Shown here piece by piece: positions 33,616-44,898 of a stretch of 64,000 nt of DNA (position 1 is its first letter; every line of letters begins with the position of its first letter). Source of the DNA: Caenimonas koreensis DSM 17982 (lineage in GTDB: Bacteria; Pseudomonadota; Gammaproteobacteria; Burkholderiales; Burkholderiaceae_C); the NCBI RefSeq assembly GCF_009646335.1, contig NZ_WJBU01000002.1, positions 124,001 through 188,000 of the forward strand, given 5' to 3'. Made by a program: the position numbers and the translations under genes. The notes under the pieces were generated by a model, which was given only the letters and a program-made list of their open reading frames with translations, did not search any database and was not told where the DNA came from.

Positions 33616-34536
33616 TTATGAGCCGGGATAAAACGGTTTTCCAAGCGAAGCGGGCATGTTGACCCGTATCCAGGCGGGGTTACGCGAAATCAGTGCCAGC
33701 ACGACGATGGTGGCCACGTACGGCAGCATCGTGAGGAACTGGCTGGGCACTTCAACGCCTGCGCCTTGCAGCTGGAACTGCAGCATGGTCACGCCGCCGA
33801 ACAGGTAGGCGCCAAACAGCACGCGCGCCGGGCGCCAGGTGGCGAAAGTCGTCAGCGCCAGTGCGATCCAGCCACGGCCCGCCACCATGCCCTCGACCCA
33901 GAGCGAGGTGTAGATGATCGCCAGGTACGCGCCCGCCAGCCCGCACAGCATGCCGCCGGCCACCACGGCCATCAGCCGGATGCGCCGCACCGGGTAACCC
34001 AGCGCATGCGCCGACTCGGGTGACTCGCCCACGGAGCGCAGGACCAGGCCCGAGCGCGAGCGGTACAAAAACCAGATCAGCCACGCCGCAAACGCAATCG
34101 TGACGTACACGATGGGATGCTGGCGAAACAGCGCCGGCCCCACGAGCGGAATGTCCGACAGGAGCGGGATGGCGAAGTTCGGCCGTTCGGGCAACTTCTC
34201 CTGCACGTATTTGATGCCCGCAAAGGCCGAGAAGCCCGTGCCGAACAGGCTCAGCGCGAGCCCCGTTGCGTACTGGTTCGTGTTGAGCCAGATCACCAGC
34301 ACGCCGAAGACCGCAGCGAGCAGGGCGCCCGCACCCATGCCGGCGGCAAAGCCCAGCCAGTCGTTGCCCGTGTGGATCACGGTGGCGAAGCCCGCAATCG
34401 CGGCGCAGAGCATGAGTCCTTCCGCGCCGAGGTTGACGATGCCCGCTTTCTCGTTGATCAACAGGCCCAGCGCCGCCAGCGCCAGCACGGTGCCGCCATT
34501 GAGCGTGGCAGCCAGCAGGAGCGACCATGCGTCCAT
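33616..34536 (-). CDS. Nucleoside-type ABC transporter permease 2
   Basis: 306-aa polytopic permease of the BMP/ribose-type (BPD_transp_2) family, with about eight to nine hydrophobic segments. The family segment LINEKAGIVNLGAEGLMLCA lies at about 25-44, and a conserved SLSLFGTGFSAF-type block follows. ATG 34536 overlaps the upstream permease's TGA by one base (TGATG), which fixes the start and indicates translational coupling. It is the third gene of the importer operon. Confidence 0.92.
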   Translation of the reverse strand: MDAWSLLLAATLNGGTVLALAALGLLINEKAGIVNLGAEGLMLCAAIAGFATVIHTGNDWLGFAAGMGAGALLAAVFGVLVIWLNTNQYATGLALSLFGTGFSAFAGIKYVQEKLPERPNFAIPLLSDIPLVGPALFRQHPIVYVTIAFAAWLIWFLYRSRSGLVLRSVGESPESAHALGYPVRRIRLMAVVAGGMLCGLAGAYLAIIYTSLWVEGMVAGRGWIALALTTFATWRPARVLFGAYLFGGVTMLQFQLQGAGVEVPSQFLTMLPYVATIVVLALISRNPAWIRVNMPASLGKPFYPGS

Positions 34537-35615
34537 CAGCTGGCCTCCTTCAACCGGCGCACAGCGGTGAACCGCACGCGATAGGCAATGAGCGTGTCGC
34601 AGGCCAGCAGCGTGAACAGCAGCAGCCCCTGGAACACGCCGGTGAGTGACTTCGGCAGGCCAAGCCGCGACTGCGCCAGCTCGCCGCCGATATAGAACAT
34701 GCTCATGAGCACGGCAGAGAACACCATCCCCACCGGGTGCAGCCGCCCCACAAACGCAACGATGATCGCCGCGAAGCCGTAGCCCGCGGGCACATACGGC
34801 GTGAGCTGGCCAATGGGCCCCGCGACTTCGAGCGCGCCCGCCAGGCCCGCCGCGCCGCCCGACACCATCAGCGCTGTCCACAAGGCCCTGCGCGATGAGA
34901 AGCCCGCATAGCGAGCCGCCGCTGGCGCGAGCCCGCCGACTTGCTGCGCAAAACCCGCGCGTGTGCGAAAGAGGAACACCCACAGCGCCGCCACGCTCGC
35001 CAGCGCCACGAGCAGCCCGACACTCACGCGCGAGCCGGTCAGCAAGCGCGGAATCTGCGTGACGGCTTCAAAGGTTTTGGACTGTGGAAAGTTGTAGCCG
35101 CCCGGGTCTTTCCAGGGGCCGAACACCATGTAGAACAGCAGCTGGTCCGCCACGTACACGAGCATCAGGCTCACGAGAATTTCATTGGCGTTGAACCTGT
35201 CGCGCAGCACGGCCGTGATCGACGCCCACGCCATGCCGCCGACGATGCCTGCGAGCACGATGGCAATGACGATCCAGCGGCCCGTGTCCTTGTCGGCGAG
35301 CAGGGCCACGCCGCCCGCGAATATCGCGCCGACGACGAACTGGCCTTCCGCACCGATGTTCCACACGTTCGAGCGAAAGCACACCGCCAGGCCCAGTGCG
35401 ATGATCAACAGCGGCGTGGCCTTGACCATCAACTCGCCCAACGCATAGGGCGACTTGACCGGCTCCCAGAAGAACACCTGCAAGCCCTTGACCGGGTCTT
35501 TGCCGAGCGCCATGAACAGCAGCACACCGATGACCACCGTGAGAGCAAGTGCGAGCAGCGGGGACGCGATGCCCCACACCTTCGACGGCTGTGGCCGCGC
35601 TTCGAGCTTGATCAC
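34536..35615 (-). CDS. Nucleoside-type ABC transporter permease 1
   Basis: 359-aa permease of the same BPD_transp_2 family, with about nine to ten hydrophobic segments. The signature FRSNVWNIGAEGQFVVGAIF lies at about residue 85-104, the equivalent of the NLGAEG motif in permease 2. Translation from GTG 35615 overlaps the ATPase stop codon by four bases (GTGA), so start and coupling are clear. It forms a heterodimer with permease 2 in related systems. Confidence 0.92.
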   Translation of the reverse strand: MIKLEARPQPSKVWGIASPLLALALTVVIGVLLFMALGKDPVKGLQVFFWEPVKSPYALGELMVKATPLLIIALGLAVCFRSNVWNIGAEGQFVVGAIFAGGVALLADKDTGRWIVIAIVLAGIVGGMAWASITAVLRDRFNANEILVSLMLVYVADQLLFYMVFGPWKDPGGYNFPQSKTFEAVTQIPRLLTGSRVSVGLLVALASVAALWVFLFRTRAGFAQQVGGLAPAAARYAGFSSRRALWTALMVSGGAAGLAGALEVAGPIGQLTPYVPAGYGFAAIIVAFVGRLHPVGMVFSAVLMSMFYIGGELAQSRLGLPKSLTGVFQGLLLFTLLACDTLIAYRVRFTAVRRLKEAS

Positions 35616-37132
35616 GCGGCGGACTCCACGGGCTGCGCGTCCCACAGGCCACTCATCCACTCGCCGATCTGCGTGACGGTCGCGTCGCGACGGTCCACGG
35701 AAGGCGAAAGGCGGCCCTTGGCAATCACGTGGAGGCGGTCGCAAACCTCAAACAGTTCTTCCAGTTCTTCGCTCACCACGAGCACGGCGCAACCTTCATC
35801 GCGCAGGGCCAGCAACTCGCCGCGGATTTGCGCGGCGGCACCCACATCAACACCCCAGGTGGGTTGCGACACGATGAGCAATTTCGGGTTCGCGTCGATC
35901 TCGCGGCCCACGATGAACTTCTGCAGGTTGCCGCCCGAGAGCGACTTGGCTGCCGCATGCGGCCCGCCCGCCTTCACGTTGAATTTGGTGATGATGCTGC
36001 GCGCCTGCGCATCGAGCGCCTTGGTATCGATCCAGCCGCCCGCGCGAATGGCGTCATTGCGCGTGAGCATCAGGTTGTGGGCGAGCCCCAGCGTCGGCAC
36101 AGCGCCGCGCCCGAGGCGCTCTTCCGGCACGAAGTGCACGCCCATCGCACGGCGCGGCGCTGGCCCCATGCGCCCCACGCCCTGGCCGAATACGTTGATC
36201 GACGAGGCTGTGGCGCGCTGGTCTTCACCCGACAGCGCCAGCAGCAGCTCCTGCTGGCCGTTGCCTGAAACACCCGCAATGCCGACGACCTCACCGGCGC
36301 GCACTTCGAAGCTCACGCCATCGATATCGACGCCGAACTGGTCTTCGCGCGGCAGCTTCAGGCCATTGACCTGCAGCACCACATCGCCCGCCTTGCGGTC
36401 CTGGTGCTCCAGTGCCGGCGGCTCGGCGCCGATCATCATTTTGGAGAGCGACGCGTTGCTTTCATCCTGCGGGTTGCAAACGCCCGTGACCTTGCCGCCG
36501 CGCAGCACGGTGCATGCGTTGCACAGCTCACGAATCTCATGCAGCTTGTGGCTGATGTAGAGAATGCTGCAGCCTTCGCTGGCGAGCTTCTTCAAAACGA
36601 CGAACAGTTTTTCAACCGCCTGCGGTGTGAGCACCGACGTGGGCTCATCGAGGATCAGCAGCTTGGGGTTGGTGAGCAGCGCGCGGATGATTTCAACGCG
36701 CTGCATCTCGCCCACGGAGAGCGTGTGCACGTGGCGGCGCGGATCGATGTCGAGCCCGTATTCAGCCGCCTTGGCGGTGATGCTCTGCGTGACCTGCGCG
36801 AGCGACAAGCCCTTGTCGAGCCCGAGCCAGACGTTCTCGGCCACGGTGAGCGTGTCGAACAGGCTGAAGTGCTGGAACACCATGCTGATGCCCAGCGCCC
36901 GCGCCTCTTGCGGGTTGCGCACGTGCACGGGCTGGCCGTTCCACAGCACGCTGCCTTCGTCGGGCTTGACCGAGCCGTAGATGATCTTCATCAGCGTGGA
37001 TTTGCCCGCGCCGTTTTCGCCGAGCACCGCGTGCGTCTCGCCTGGCAAAACAGCCAGCGACACGTCGCTATTGGCAACCACCGACGGGTAGCGCTTGGTG
37101 ATGTGCGACAGCTGCAGGCGAGGCGTAGTCAT
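35612..37132 (-). CDS. Nucleoside-type ABC transporter ATPase, two fused NBDs
   Basis: 506 aa with two ABC domains, as in RbsA/BMP-type importers. The N-terminal domain is complete: Walker A GENGAGKST (38-46), signature LSVGEMQRVEI and Walker B ILDEPTSVL. The C-terminal domain has a degenerate P-loop (GVSGNGQQEL), a LSGGNLQKF signature and LIVSQPTWGVDV in place of a canonical Walker B, the usual asymmetry for this family. It is the first gene of the four-gene importer operon and diverges from xdhA across 107 bp. Confidence 0.94.
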   Translation of the reverse strand: MTTPRLQLSHITKRYPSVVANSDVSLAVLPGETHAVLGENGAGKSTLMKIIYGSVKPDEGSVLWNGQPVHVRNPQEARALGISMVFQHFSLFDTLTVAENVWLGLDKGLSLAQVTQSITAKAAEYGLDIDPRRHVHTLSVGEMQRVEIIRALLTNPKLLILDEPTSVLTPQAVEKLFVVLKKLASEGCSILYISHKLHEIRELCNACTVLRGGKVTGVCNPQDESNASLSKMMIGAEPPALEHQDRKAGDVVLQVNGLKLPREDQFGVDIDGVSFEVRAGEVVGIAGVSGNGQQELLLALSGEDQRATASSINVFGQGVGRMGPAPRRAMGVHFVPEERLGRGAVPTLGLAHNLMLTRNDAIRAGGWIDTKALDAQARSIITKFNVKAGGPHAAAKSLSGGNLQKFIVGREIDANPKLLIVSQPTWGVDVGAAAQIRGELLALRDEGCAVLVVSEELEELFEVCDRLHVIAKGRLSPSVDRRDATVTQIGEWMSGLWDAQPVESAA

Positions 37133-37239
37133 GAAAATGCCGACCCCGCCTTCACTGGCGCGCAGCAGATACCCAACATGACGAAAAGTGGCCGTTGTCT
37201 CATTTCCGTGGCTGCAATCTTGCGTGCATACTAAGTTTT
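37133..37239. promoter_or_regulatory. Divergent promoter region, importer operon/xdhAB
   Basis: 107 bp between the divergent ATPase gene and xdhA must contain both promoters. On the plus strand a -10-like CATACT (37227-37232) lies only 8 bp before the xdhA ATG, with no Shine-Dalgarno sequence in between and only a weak -35. I cannot point to an operator. Shared regulation of purine import and oxidation is an inference from the arrangement. Confidence 0.5.
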
Positions 37240-38729
<1,490 letters not shown>

Positions 38730-38733
<4 letters not shown>

Positions 38734-41003
38734 CCGCCGCCGTCGGTAAATCCCGCCCGCACGAAAGCGCGCGCGCACAGGTCGCGGGCAGCGCAACTTA
38801 CATCGACGACGTGCCCGAAGTCAGGGGCACGCTGCATGCAGCGCCGGTGCTCTCGCAAGTCGCGCATGGCATGCTGCGCGGCGTCGATGCCACCGAGGCA
38901 CTTGCGATGCCCGGCGTGCACGGCATCGTGCTGGCAGCAGATATTCCCGCCGACAAGCTCCTCGCCACCTTCGTTCACGACGAGCCTGTGCTGGCACTGG
39001 GCAGAGTCGAGCATATCGGCCAGGTCATCGCGATCATCGTGGCCGATACGGTGATGCAAGCCCGCCGCGCCGCACGCAAAGTCAAAGTAGATATTGCGCC
39101 GCTGCCTGCCATCCTCTCGCCGCGCGAGGCGCATGCAGCGCAAAGCTATGTGCTGCCGCCCGTTACCGTAAAGCGCGGCGATGCCACGGGGGCGATGCAG
39201 GCATCACGGCACGTGATCGAAGGCCAACTCGAAGTCGGCGGCCAGGAGCATTTTTATCTCGAAGGCCAGGTTGCGTATGCGCTGCCGCTTGAGCAGGGCC
39301 AGTGGCACATCTACTCCAGCACGCAGCATCCGGGGGAGGTGCAGCACTGGGTGTCGCATGCGCTGGGGCTGGAAAACAATGCTGTGACGGTTGAATGCCG
39401 GCGCATGGGTGGCGGCTTCGGCGGCAAGGAAACGCAGGCGGGCCACGTCGCGGTGTGGGCTGCGTTGGCGGCCAACAAGTTCAAGCGCGCAGTGAAGATG
39501 CGGCTCGATCGCGACGACGACTTCCTCATCACCGGCAAGCGCCATCCGTTTGCGTATGACTACACCGTGGGTTTTGACGACACAGGCCTCATCACGGCGT
39601 TGCAGCTCAGGATGTACGCCAACTGCGGCTTCTCGGCGGACTTGTCGGGGCCTGTGGCAGACCGGGCGATTTTCCATAGCGACAACGCGTATTTCCTTTC
39701 GGATGTGGAAATCGTTTCTTATCGCTGCAAGACGAATGTGCAGAGCCACACGGCCTTTCGCGGGTTCGGCGGGCCGCAGGGCGTGATCGCGATCGAGGCG
39801 ATCCTGGGCGACATCGCGCGGCACCTGGCGCTCGACTCGCTCGATGTACGCAAGCGCAACCTCTACGGCATCGATGAGCGCAACGTCACGCACTACCAGA
39901 TGAAGGTGGAGGACAACATCCTCGAGCCGCTCGTCTCGCAGCTGGAAGCAACGTCGCGCTATCGCGAACGGCGCGCAGCCATCGACCAGTGGAACGCGGA
40001 CAACCCGGTGATCAAGCGCGGCATCGCGATCACGCCGGTGAAGTTCGGCATCAGCTTCACGGCCACGCTCTTCAACCAGGCGGGCGCGCTGGTGCATGTG
40101 TACACCGACGGCAGTGTGCAGGTGAACCATGGCGGCACCGAGATGGGCCAGGGCCTGAACACCAAGATCGCGCAGGTCGTCGCCGATGAACTCGGCGTGC
40201 TCTTCGAGCGCGTGCGCTCCACCGCAGCCGACACGAGCAAAGTGCCGAATGCATCGGCCACTGCTGCGTCGAGCGGCACTGACCTCAATGGGCGCGCCGC
40301 GCAGTTTGCCGCACGCAATGTGCGCGACAACCTCGCAGCGTTCGTGGGCGGGCTCGATGGCTGCGGCGCAGGCGCGGTGAGCTTTGCAGACGGCCAGGTG
40401 AAAACACCGAAGACCACGCGCAGCTTCGACGACGTGGTCAAAGCCGCCTACGCCAACCGCATCCAGCTCTGGAGCGACGGCTTCTACCGCACGCCGAAGA
40501 TCCACTACGACAAGGTCACGCTCACGGGCCGGCCGTTCTACTATTTCGCGTATGGCGCGGCCTGCAGCGAAGTCGCCATCGACATCCTCACGGGCGAAAG
40601 CCGCGTGTTGAAGGTCGACATCCTTCACGACGTCGGCACGCCCATCAACCCGGCCATCGACATCGGCCAGATCGAAGGCGGCTTCGTGCAGGGCATGGGC
40701 TGGCTCACGACCGAGCAGCTGGTCTGGAACGACAAGGGCCTGCTCACCACGCACGCGCCAAGCACCTACAAGATTCCCGCCACGGGCGACATACCGGCCC
40801 ACTTCAAGGTTGATCTCTGGCACGAGGCCAACCGCGAAGACAACGTGGGCGGCAGCAAGGCCGTGGGCGAGCCGCCCTTCATGCTGGCCATCAGCGTGTG
40901 GGAAGCCATTCGCGAAGCGGTAGCGGCGGGCAAGGGCGTGCAAGCACCCGTCGTCATGCACGCACCGGCCACAGCGCAGAACGTTCTCGCGGCGCTGAAG
41001 TAA
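38730..41003 (+). CDS. xdhB: Xanthine dehydrogenase molybdopterin-binding subunit XdhB
   Basis: 757 aa, the molybdenum cofactor subunit that hydroxylates hypoxanthine and xanthine. Family motifs are EHFYLEGQVAYALP (about 170-183), RMGGGFGGKE (about 227-236), the TAFRGFGGPQG segment (about 341-351), HGGTEMGQGLNTK (about 466-478) and, near the C-terminus, GGSKAVGEPPFMLA with the catalytic Glu. It starts at GTG 38730 overlapping the xdhA stop (GTGA). The chaperone gene xdhC, usually next, is absent; the following gene is an unrelated orphan. Confidence 0.95.
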
Positions 41004-41150
41004 TTCCCGGCTGCTTTCACCATTCGTTCGTCTAGTGCGGTGCGGTATTGGCCCTTGTACCTGCCGTTGTATGGAACCATTCGCCTGCTGCTGGAACTGA
41101 CTCCACGCAACCCGATATTTCCGGCAAACAGTCTGGCAACGCAGAACTCC

Positions 41151-43667
41151 ATGAACATTCGACCGCACGCCCCCCCTATGCGCGATGGCCGGTACGGTGC
41201 GACCCCCCTCATCATCCGGGTCGTTCCCAACCGTCGGGTTGCCCCAACCCAAGCCCCTCAAACCCCCCAAGCCCCCCGAGTCGTGCAAAGGGCTGAACCC
41301 CTCAGCCCCGTGGAGGCGGCGCTTGCCTCAGGCGAGCTCGCTGTTGAAACACTGAGTGACTTTCAGCTGCGCGCAGCCAGCGCAGCGGCCGAGCGTCATG
41401 GCGCGAGCCCTGTGCGCGAAACCATCGAAACCGAGATTCGCCGGCGCGGCCACTACGCGTCGCCTGCAACCGTTGAAACGGTCAGCCAAAAGGCAGGGCG
41501 CGTTGCTGGCCGACTGGTCAACGCGATGACGCCGCGCTTCGTGCGCGTCGAGGCCAAGGCCCGGCAGGCGCAGCGTGAGGCAAATGCACAGGTGGGTGAA
41601 CTGCTGGCGGCAATCGCCGACACATCTGGCAGCCGCACTGCCAACCGGCTTGCGGTGCACCACCTGCTGCTGACCTTGCCCCACACAATGAAGCCGCTGA
41701 TGAGGTCGCATACGAGCACCTTCGACGCCGAGTTCCACGCCTGCCTGAAAGTTCTGCTGACCCAGATGAGCCGCGACCAGCTTGTCGCGCTCACACAAGG
41801 CTTTGACCACGCCGAGCCTGCGATATCGCCTACCGACAAAAACTTCTACGGCCCCATCCTGGATGCGTTGAGGGCTGAAAACTCAAAGCGCCTTGACGCG
41901 TCGGCCGACAGCGCCCTGCTGCCCGGTTTGATCGTGGCCGTGAAGGAGCGTGATCCAGCGAGTGTGCGAGGGATCTACGCGAACATGATAGATCGCGCAC
42001 ACCAGTTGCTGGTTGCCTGCGGGCAGGCAGACCCCAGCATCGTCGCCAGACGCGGCCTTGTTGTGGATGTGCTGGGACGCGCGATTGTTCGCGGTGAGCT
42101 TGGCGAAGAGGCCGTGCTGGCAATGATCGCGCAGTTGCCCGACGAGGAGCGCCATGCTGTTGCCGCAATCTGCAACATGGACCGCAGTGCTGAGGTCGCC
42201 TTGCCGGACGAGCCTGCGCCGGCAGTGCCTGTTACCGCACAGACGATCAAGGACGCTTTAGTCAGTGCGTTGAAAGACGCGCCGGACGGCTCGATCAGCC
42301 CTGCGCAACTGGAGGTTGCCACACGCGGTTGGGCCGAACAAGACTTCGAAACCCTTGCGGCCGACTTGCAAGCCAACCCGAGCATGGCGCAAGACCAGGC
42401 AAGCCTCGCGCAAGCATTCATGACGCTACACAGGCAGCGTATGGCCAGGGCATTTTGCGTAGCGGCAAACGGTGTCGAGACCTGCGCGGGCCAGAAGCCT
42501 CTGGATGCTCGTGCGTTGGCTGCCGCCGTGTGCGAAGCAGCCGGGCACATGCAGAACTACCAGGAGCTCAAGGGTGTTTTAGGGGCGAGCAGCGCTCTGG
42601 ATGAACTCCAGGACATTGCACTTGCCACCTATGTGTTGCGCGAAACGCTTGCGACTGCGCTTGTGCCCGCGCTTGTGCCTGGCAAGTTCCCGTTCCACGA
42701 GCCGAGCGAGCCGGACCTGCTGAAACTCGAAGCCGCGGTGAGCTGGCTGGCGCCCGAAGCGAGCGCAGCCCTCGAGGCCATCCGGATGGAACGCACGCGG
42801 CGCACTTATGGTGAATTGCGAGAGGCAGGCACACCAGCCGATTTTGTGCGGGCTATGGCGGCCATTGCCCAGCGCTGGAGTGAGGGTCTGTCAGAGCAAG
42901 ACCGCGACCGTCTGTGGGACTTGGTGTATTTTCAACTTGACTCGAAGGCAGGCGTGCTGCTTTTGGCCATGACCGAGCCGCAAAGCCAGCAGCTCGGCTT
43001 TGCCCTGCATGCGCTGGGCCTTGCAGAACGCGCCAGCCACATCGACAGCCTACGGGCGCGTGAAGCAAACCGCGCCTTTCTCAAGAAGAAAGAGAGTCCT
43101 TCTAGCGCGAAGTCAAAGAAGGCGACCCCAGCGCCTGAGCAAAAGGCCATGCGATTGCGCGCAGCGAAGGCAAGAGAGCTTGCCAAGGCTGCAAAACTCG
43201 CTGACGAGTTCCCTGTCTTTTTGAAGCAAGTCGAAGACGCAATTGCGGATCCAACAAACAGGGCCATGGCACTGGACCACGCGGTGGTTCGATCGGTCAA
43301 GATCCTTGTCAACTACCACGAACTCCTCAACGAAGGCGATGAGTTGCCAGAGGCTCTGAATGAGCAAATGAAGAAGCTTCGCGGCATGTTGATTGACATC
43401 AAGGACAACGCCGCGTGGAAGCACCGCATTGAGATGAGCTTCTTCCTGAGGCGAGCTTTGGAAAATCTGGGGTTGAACGATGATCTGGAGGCCGCGAAAC
43501 TGGATTCGTTCAGGCGCAAGTCGAAAAAGAACGTCAAACCCAACATGAATCCAGGTGGAACATTCAAAACCCGCGATGCGTTCTTGACGTCTACTGTCGT
43601 GACGCCTGAAGGCTCTCCGGTTGCCCCCGACTCATTTGCCGCCACACCACCTAGCAAAGGCATCTGA
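41151..43667 (+). CDS. Orphan hypothetical protein, large helical, about 838 aa
   Basis: I do not recognise this protein. It has no signal peptide and no membrane helix. A proline-rich basic N-terminus (about 1-45) leads into a long, strongly alpha-helical body. A Lys/Ala/Ser-rich linker at about 645-680 separates a final helical domain, and the last 50 residues look disordered. The start is uncertain: ATG 41151 is used, an in-frame GTG at 41040 would add 37 residues, and neither has a ribosome-binding site. It occupies the place where xdhC would be expected. Soluble, helical and low-complexity at both ends, it could be a secreted effector or a structural protein; nothing proves this. Confidence 0.75.
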   Translation: MNIRPHAPPMRDGRYGATPLIIRVVPNRRVAPTQAPQTPQAPRVVQRAEPLSPVEAALASGELAVETLSDFQLRAASAAAERHGASPVRETIETEIRRRGHYASPATVETVSQKAGRVAGRLVNAMTPRFVRVEAKARQAQREANAQVGELLAAIADTSGSRTANRLAVHHLLLTLPHTMKPLMRSHTSTFDAEFHACLKVLLTQMSRDQLVALTQGFDHAEPAISPTDKNFYGPILDALRAENSKRLDASADSALLPGLIVAVKERDPASVRGIYANMIDRAHQLLVACGQADPSIVARRGLVVDVLGRAIVRGELGEEAVLAMIAQLPDEERHAVAAICNMDRSAEVALPDEPAPAVPVTAQTIKDALVSALKDAPDGSISPAQLEVATRGWAEQDFETLAADLQANPSMAQDQASLAQAFMTLHRQRMARAFCVAANGVETCAGQKPLDARALAAAVCEAAGHMQNYQELKGVLGASSALDELQDIALATYVLRETLATALVPALVPGKFPFHEPSEPDLLKLEAAVSWLAPEASAALEAIRMERTRRTYGELREAGTPADFVRAMAAIAQRWSEGLSEQDRDRLWDLVYFQLDSKAGVLLLAMTEPQSQQLGFALHALGLAERASHIDSLRAREANRAFLKKKESPSSAKSKKATPAPEQKAMRLRAAKARELAKAAKLADEFPVFLKQVEDAIADPTNRAMALDHAVVRSVKILVNYHELLNEGDELPEALNEQMKKLRGMLIDIKDNAAWKHRIEMSFFLRRALENLGLNDDLEAAKLDSFRRKSKKNVKPNMNPGGTFKTRDAFLTSTVVTPEGSPVAPDSFAATPPSKGI
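41242..41277 (-). repeat. Quadruplex-forming G-tracts opposite the orphan gene start
   Basis: Five C-runs of 4, 3, 4, 6 and 6 bases (41242-41245, 41248-41250, 41254-41257, 41263-41268, 41272-41277) lie in 36 bp, giving closely spaced G-tracts with loops of 2-5 nt on the minus strand. They encode a Pro/Gln/Thr/Ala stretch near the N-terminus of the orphan protein. Confidence 0.5.
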
Positions 43668-43756
43668 CCGGTCGTCGGGGCGTTGAGAGGTCGTCCGGCG
43701 GCCGCGAATTCTTGCGGTGGCAGCAGGCGCATGCTCGCGCCCAGGGCCACCAGGCA

Positions 43757-43772
43757 TGGCATGCCAATTGCA
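43757..43772 (+). promoter_or_regulatory. Sigma-54 (RpoN) promoter
   Basis: TGGCATGCCAATTGCA matches the -24/-12 consensus TGGCAYRN4TTGCW at every specified position, with GG and GC exactly ten bases apart. Transcription would begin near 43783, about 40 bp before the PAS protein start. Sigma-54 promoters need an enhancer-binding activator; none is in the window. Confidence 0.65.
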
Positions 43773-43824
43773 CTGCATCTGCGCACTCGAAAGAAACCGT
43801 GTGGATCAGGCGAATGCATTCCCC

Positions 43825-44775
43825 ATGAAGCAGCAATCTGGCCTTGGCGACAGCGTGGCCGCTGCATTTCGGCGCGTTTTTCCCAAACGCGGTGCACGCA
43901 CGCCTGCCGGGGATAGTCCATTCTGGACTTCCGGCGTCACTTACCGGGGCTATCTGGGCGTGTCCGGCGGCGTGTCGTCCGCCTGGGTCACCGAGCACCA
44001 GTTGCGCGAGACACAGGCTTTGCTGCGCATGGCCGCCGCTGCCGGGCGGCTGGGCGCCTGGTCGGTCGAGCTGTCCGGCAATCACTGGGTCTGGTCGGAT
44101 GAAGTCAAGGCCATCCATGAAGTAGGCGACGACTTCGAACCCAACACCGAAAACGCACTCGCGTTCTACGAGCCGCACTACCAGGAGCTCGCCGTCAGCG
44201 CGTTCGAGCAGTGCGGCAAGCACGGCACGCCGTTTGATCTTGAACTGCAGATGCGCACGGCCCGCGGTCGCTCCGTGTGGATTCGCTGCATTGGCGATGC
44301 CGAAGTCGATGCAGAGGGCAACATCACGCATCTGCGCGGCGCCATCCAGGACATCACCAAGGCCCGCGAAGCGAGCGACGAGGTCAAGCGCATGGCCGAG
44401 CGCTTCACGCGCACGCTGGAGAGCCTCTCGGACGGCTTCGTGCTGCTCGACCACGACTGGTGCTTCCTGTACATGAACCCCGAGGCAGAACGCATCCTGC
44501 GGCGCAAGCGCGACGACGTGCTCGGCAAGTGCATGCTGACGCAGTTTCCGGAGACGGCATCGGGCAAGTTTCTGGAGAAGTGCCAGGACGCCATCCGCGA
44601 CGGCCACACAGTCGAATTCACCAAGTTCTACCCGCCGCTGGGCATGTGGGTCTACTTCAAGGTATGGCCCACCGAGCAGGGCCTCACGTTCTGCATTCGC
44701 GACGACACCGAGCGGATCACCGCGCGGCGCGAAGTGCTCAATCTCAAGGCACGGCTCGAAGCGCAGAAGGCCTGA
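43825..44775 (+). CDS. PAS-domain protein without output domain
   Basis: 316 aa from ATG 43825 (GTG 43801 and GTG 43717 are in-frame alternatives). An N-terminal basic stretch is followed by two PAS modules. The first (about 60-185) ends in the PAC-type segment HLRGAIQDITKAREAS. The second (about 195-300) contains SLSDGFVLLDHDWCFLYMNP and ends before a short coiled helix. No kinase, GGDEF, EAL or methyl-accepting domain follows, so it is sensory only and must act through a partner or by itself. A consensus sigma-54 promoter precedes it. The ligand is unknown. Confidence 0.8.
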   Translation: MKQQSGLGDSVAAAFRRVFPKRGARTPAGDSPFWTSGVTYRGYLGVSGGVSSAWVTEHQLRETQALLRMAAAAGRLGAWSVELSGNHWVWSDEVKAIHEVGDDFEPNTENALAFYEPHYQELAVSAFEQCGKHGTPFDLELQMRTARGRSVWIRCIGDAEVDAEGNITHLRGAIQDITKAREASDEVKRMAERFTRTLESLSDGFVLLDHDWCFLYMNPEAERILRRKRDDVLGKCMLTQFPETASGKFLEKCQDAIRDGHTVEFTKFYPPLGMWVYFKVWPTEQGLTFCIRDDTERITARREVLNLKARLEAQKA

Positions 44776-44784
44776 TCAGCGCGC

Positions 44785-44807
44785 GCCCATGCTTACGCCG
44801 CATGGGC
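44785..44807 (+). terminator. Hairpin after the PAS gene
   Basis: GCCCATGC (44785-44792) pairs perfectly with GCATGGGC (44800-44807) over a 7-nt loop, followed by ATTTCG. It starts 9 bp after the PAS stop codon. The T-tract is short, so termination strength is uncertain. Confidence 0.55.
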
Positions 44808-44898
44808 ATTTCGCCGACAGGCGCTGGCGCCAATTCTTGCTGCGCTGACGCGCCCCATGCCGACATGGCCAGCCGAGCGCCCCGGCGATAGTCAACGC

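Noticed and set aside
41004..41060. Type III regulon (PIP/hrpII-type) box upstream of the 838-aa orphan
   Set aside because: Two TTCG words are adjacent (41023-41030) but no second TTCG lies at the required ~16-bp spacing.
39204..41288. 694-codon minus-strand open frame opposite xdhB
   Set aside because: Shadow of a conserved molybdoenzyme gene with no recognisable protein features.
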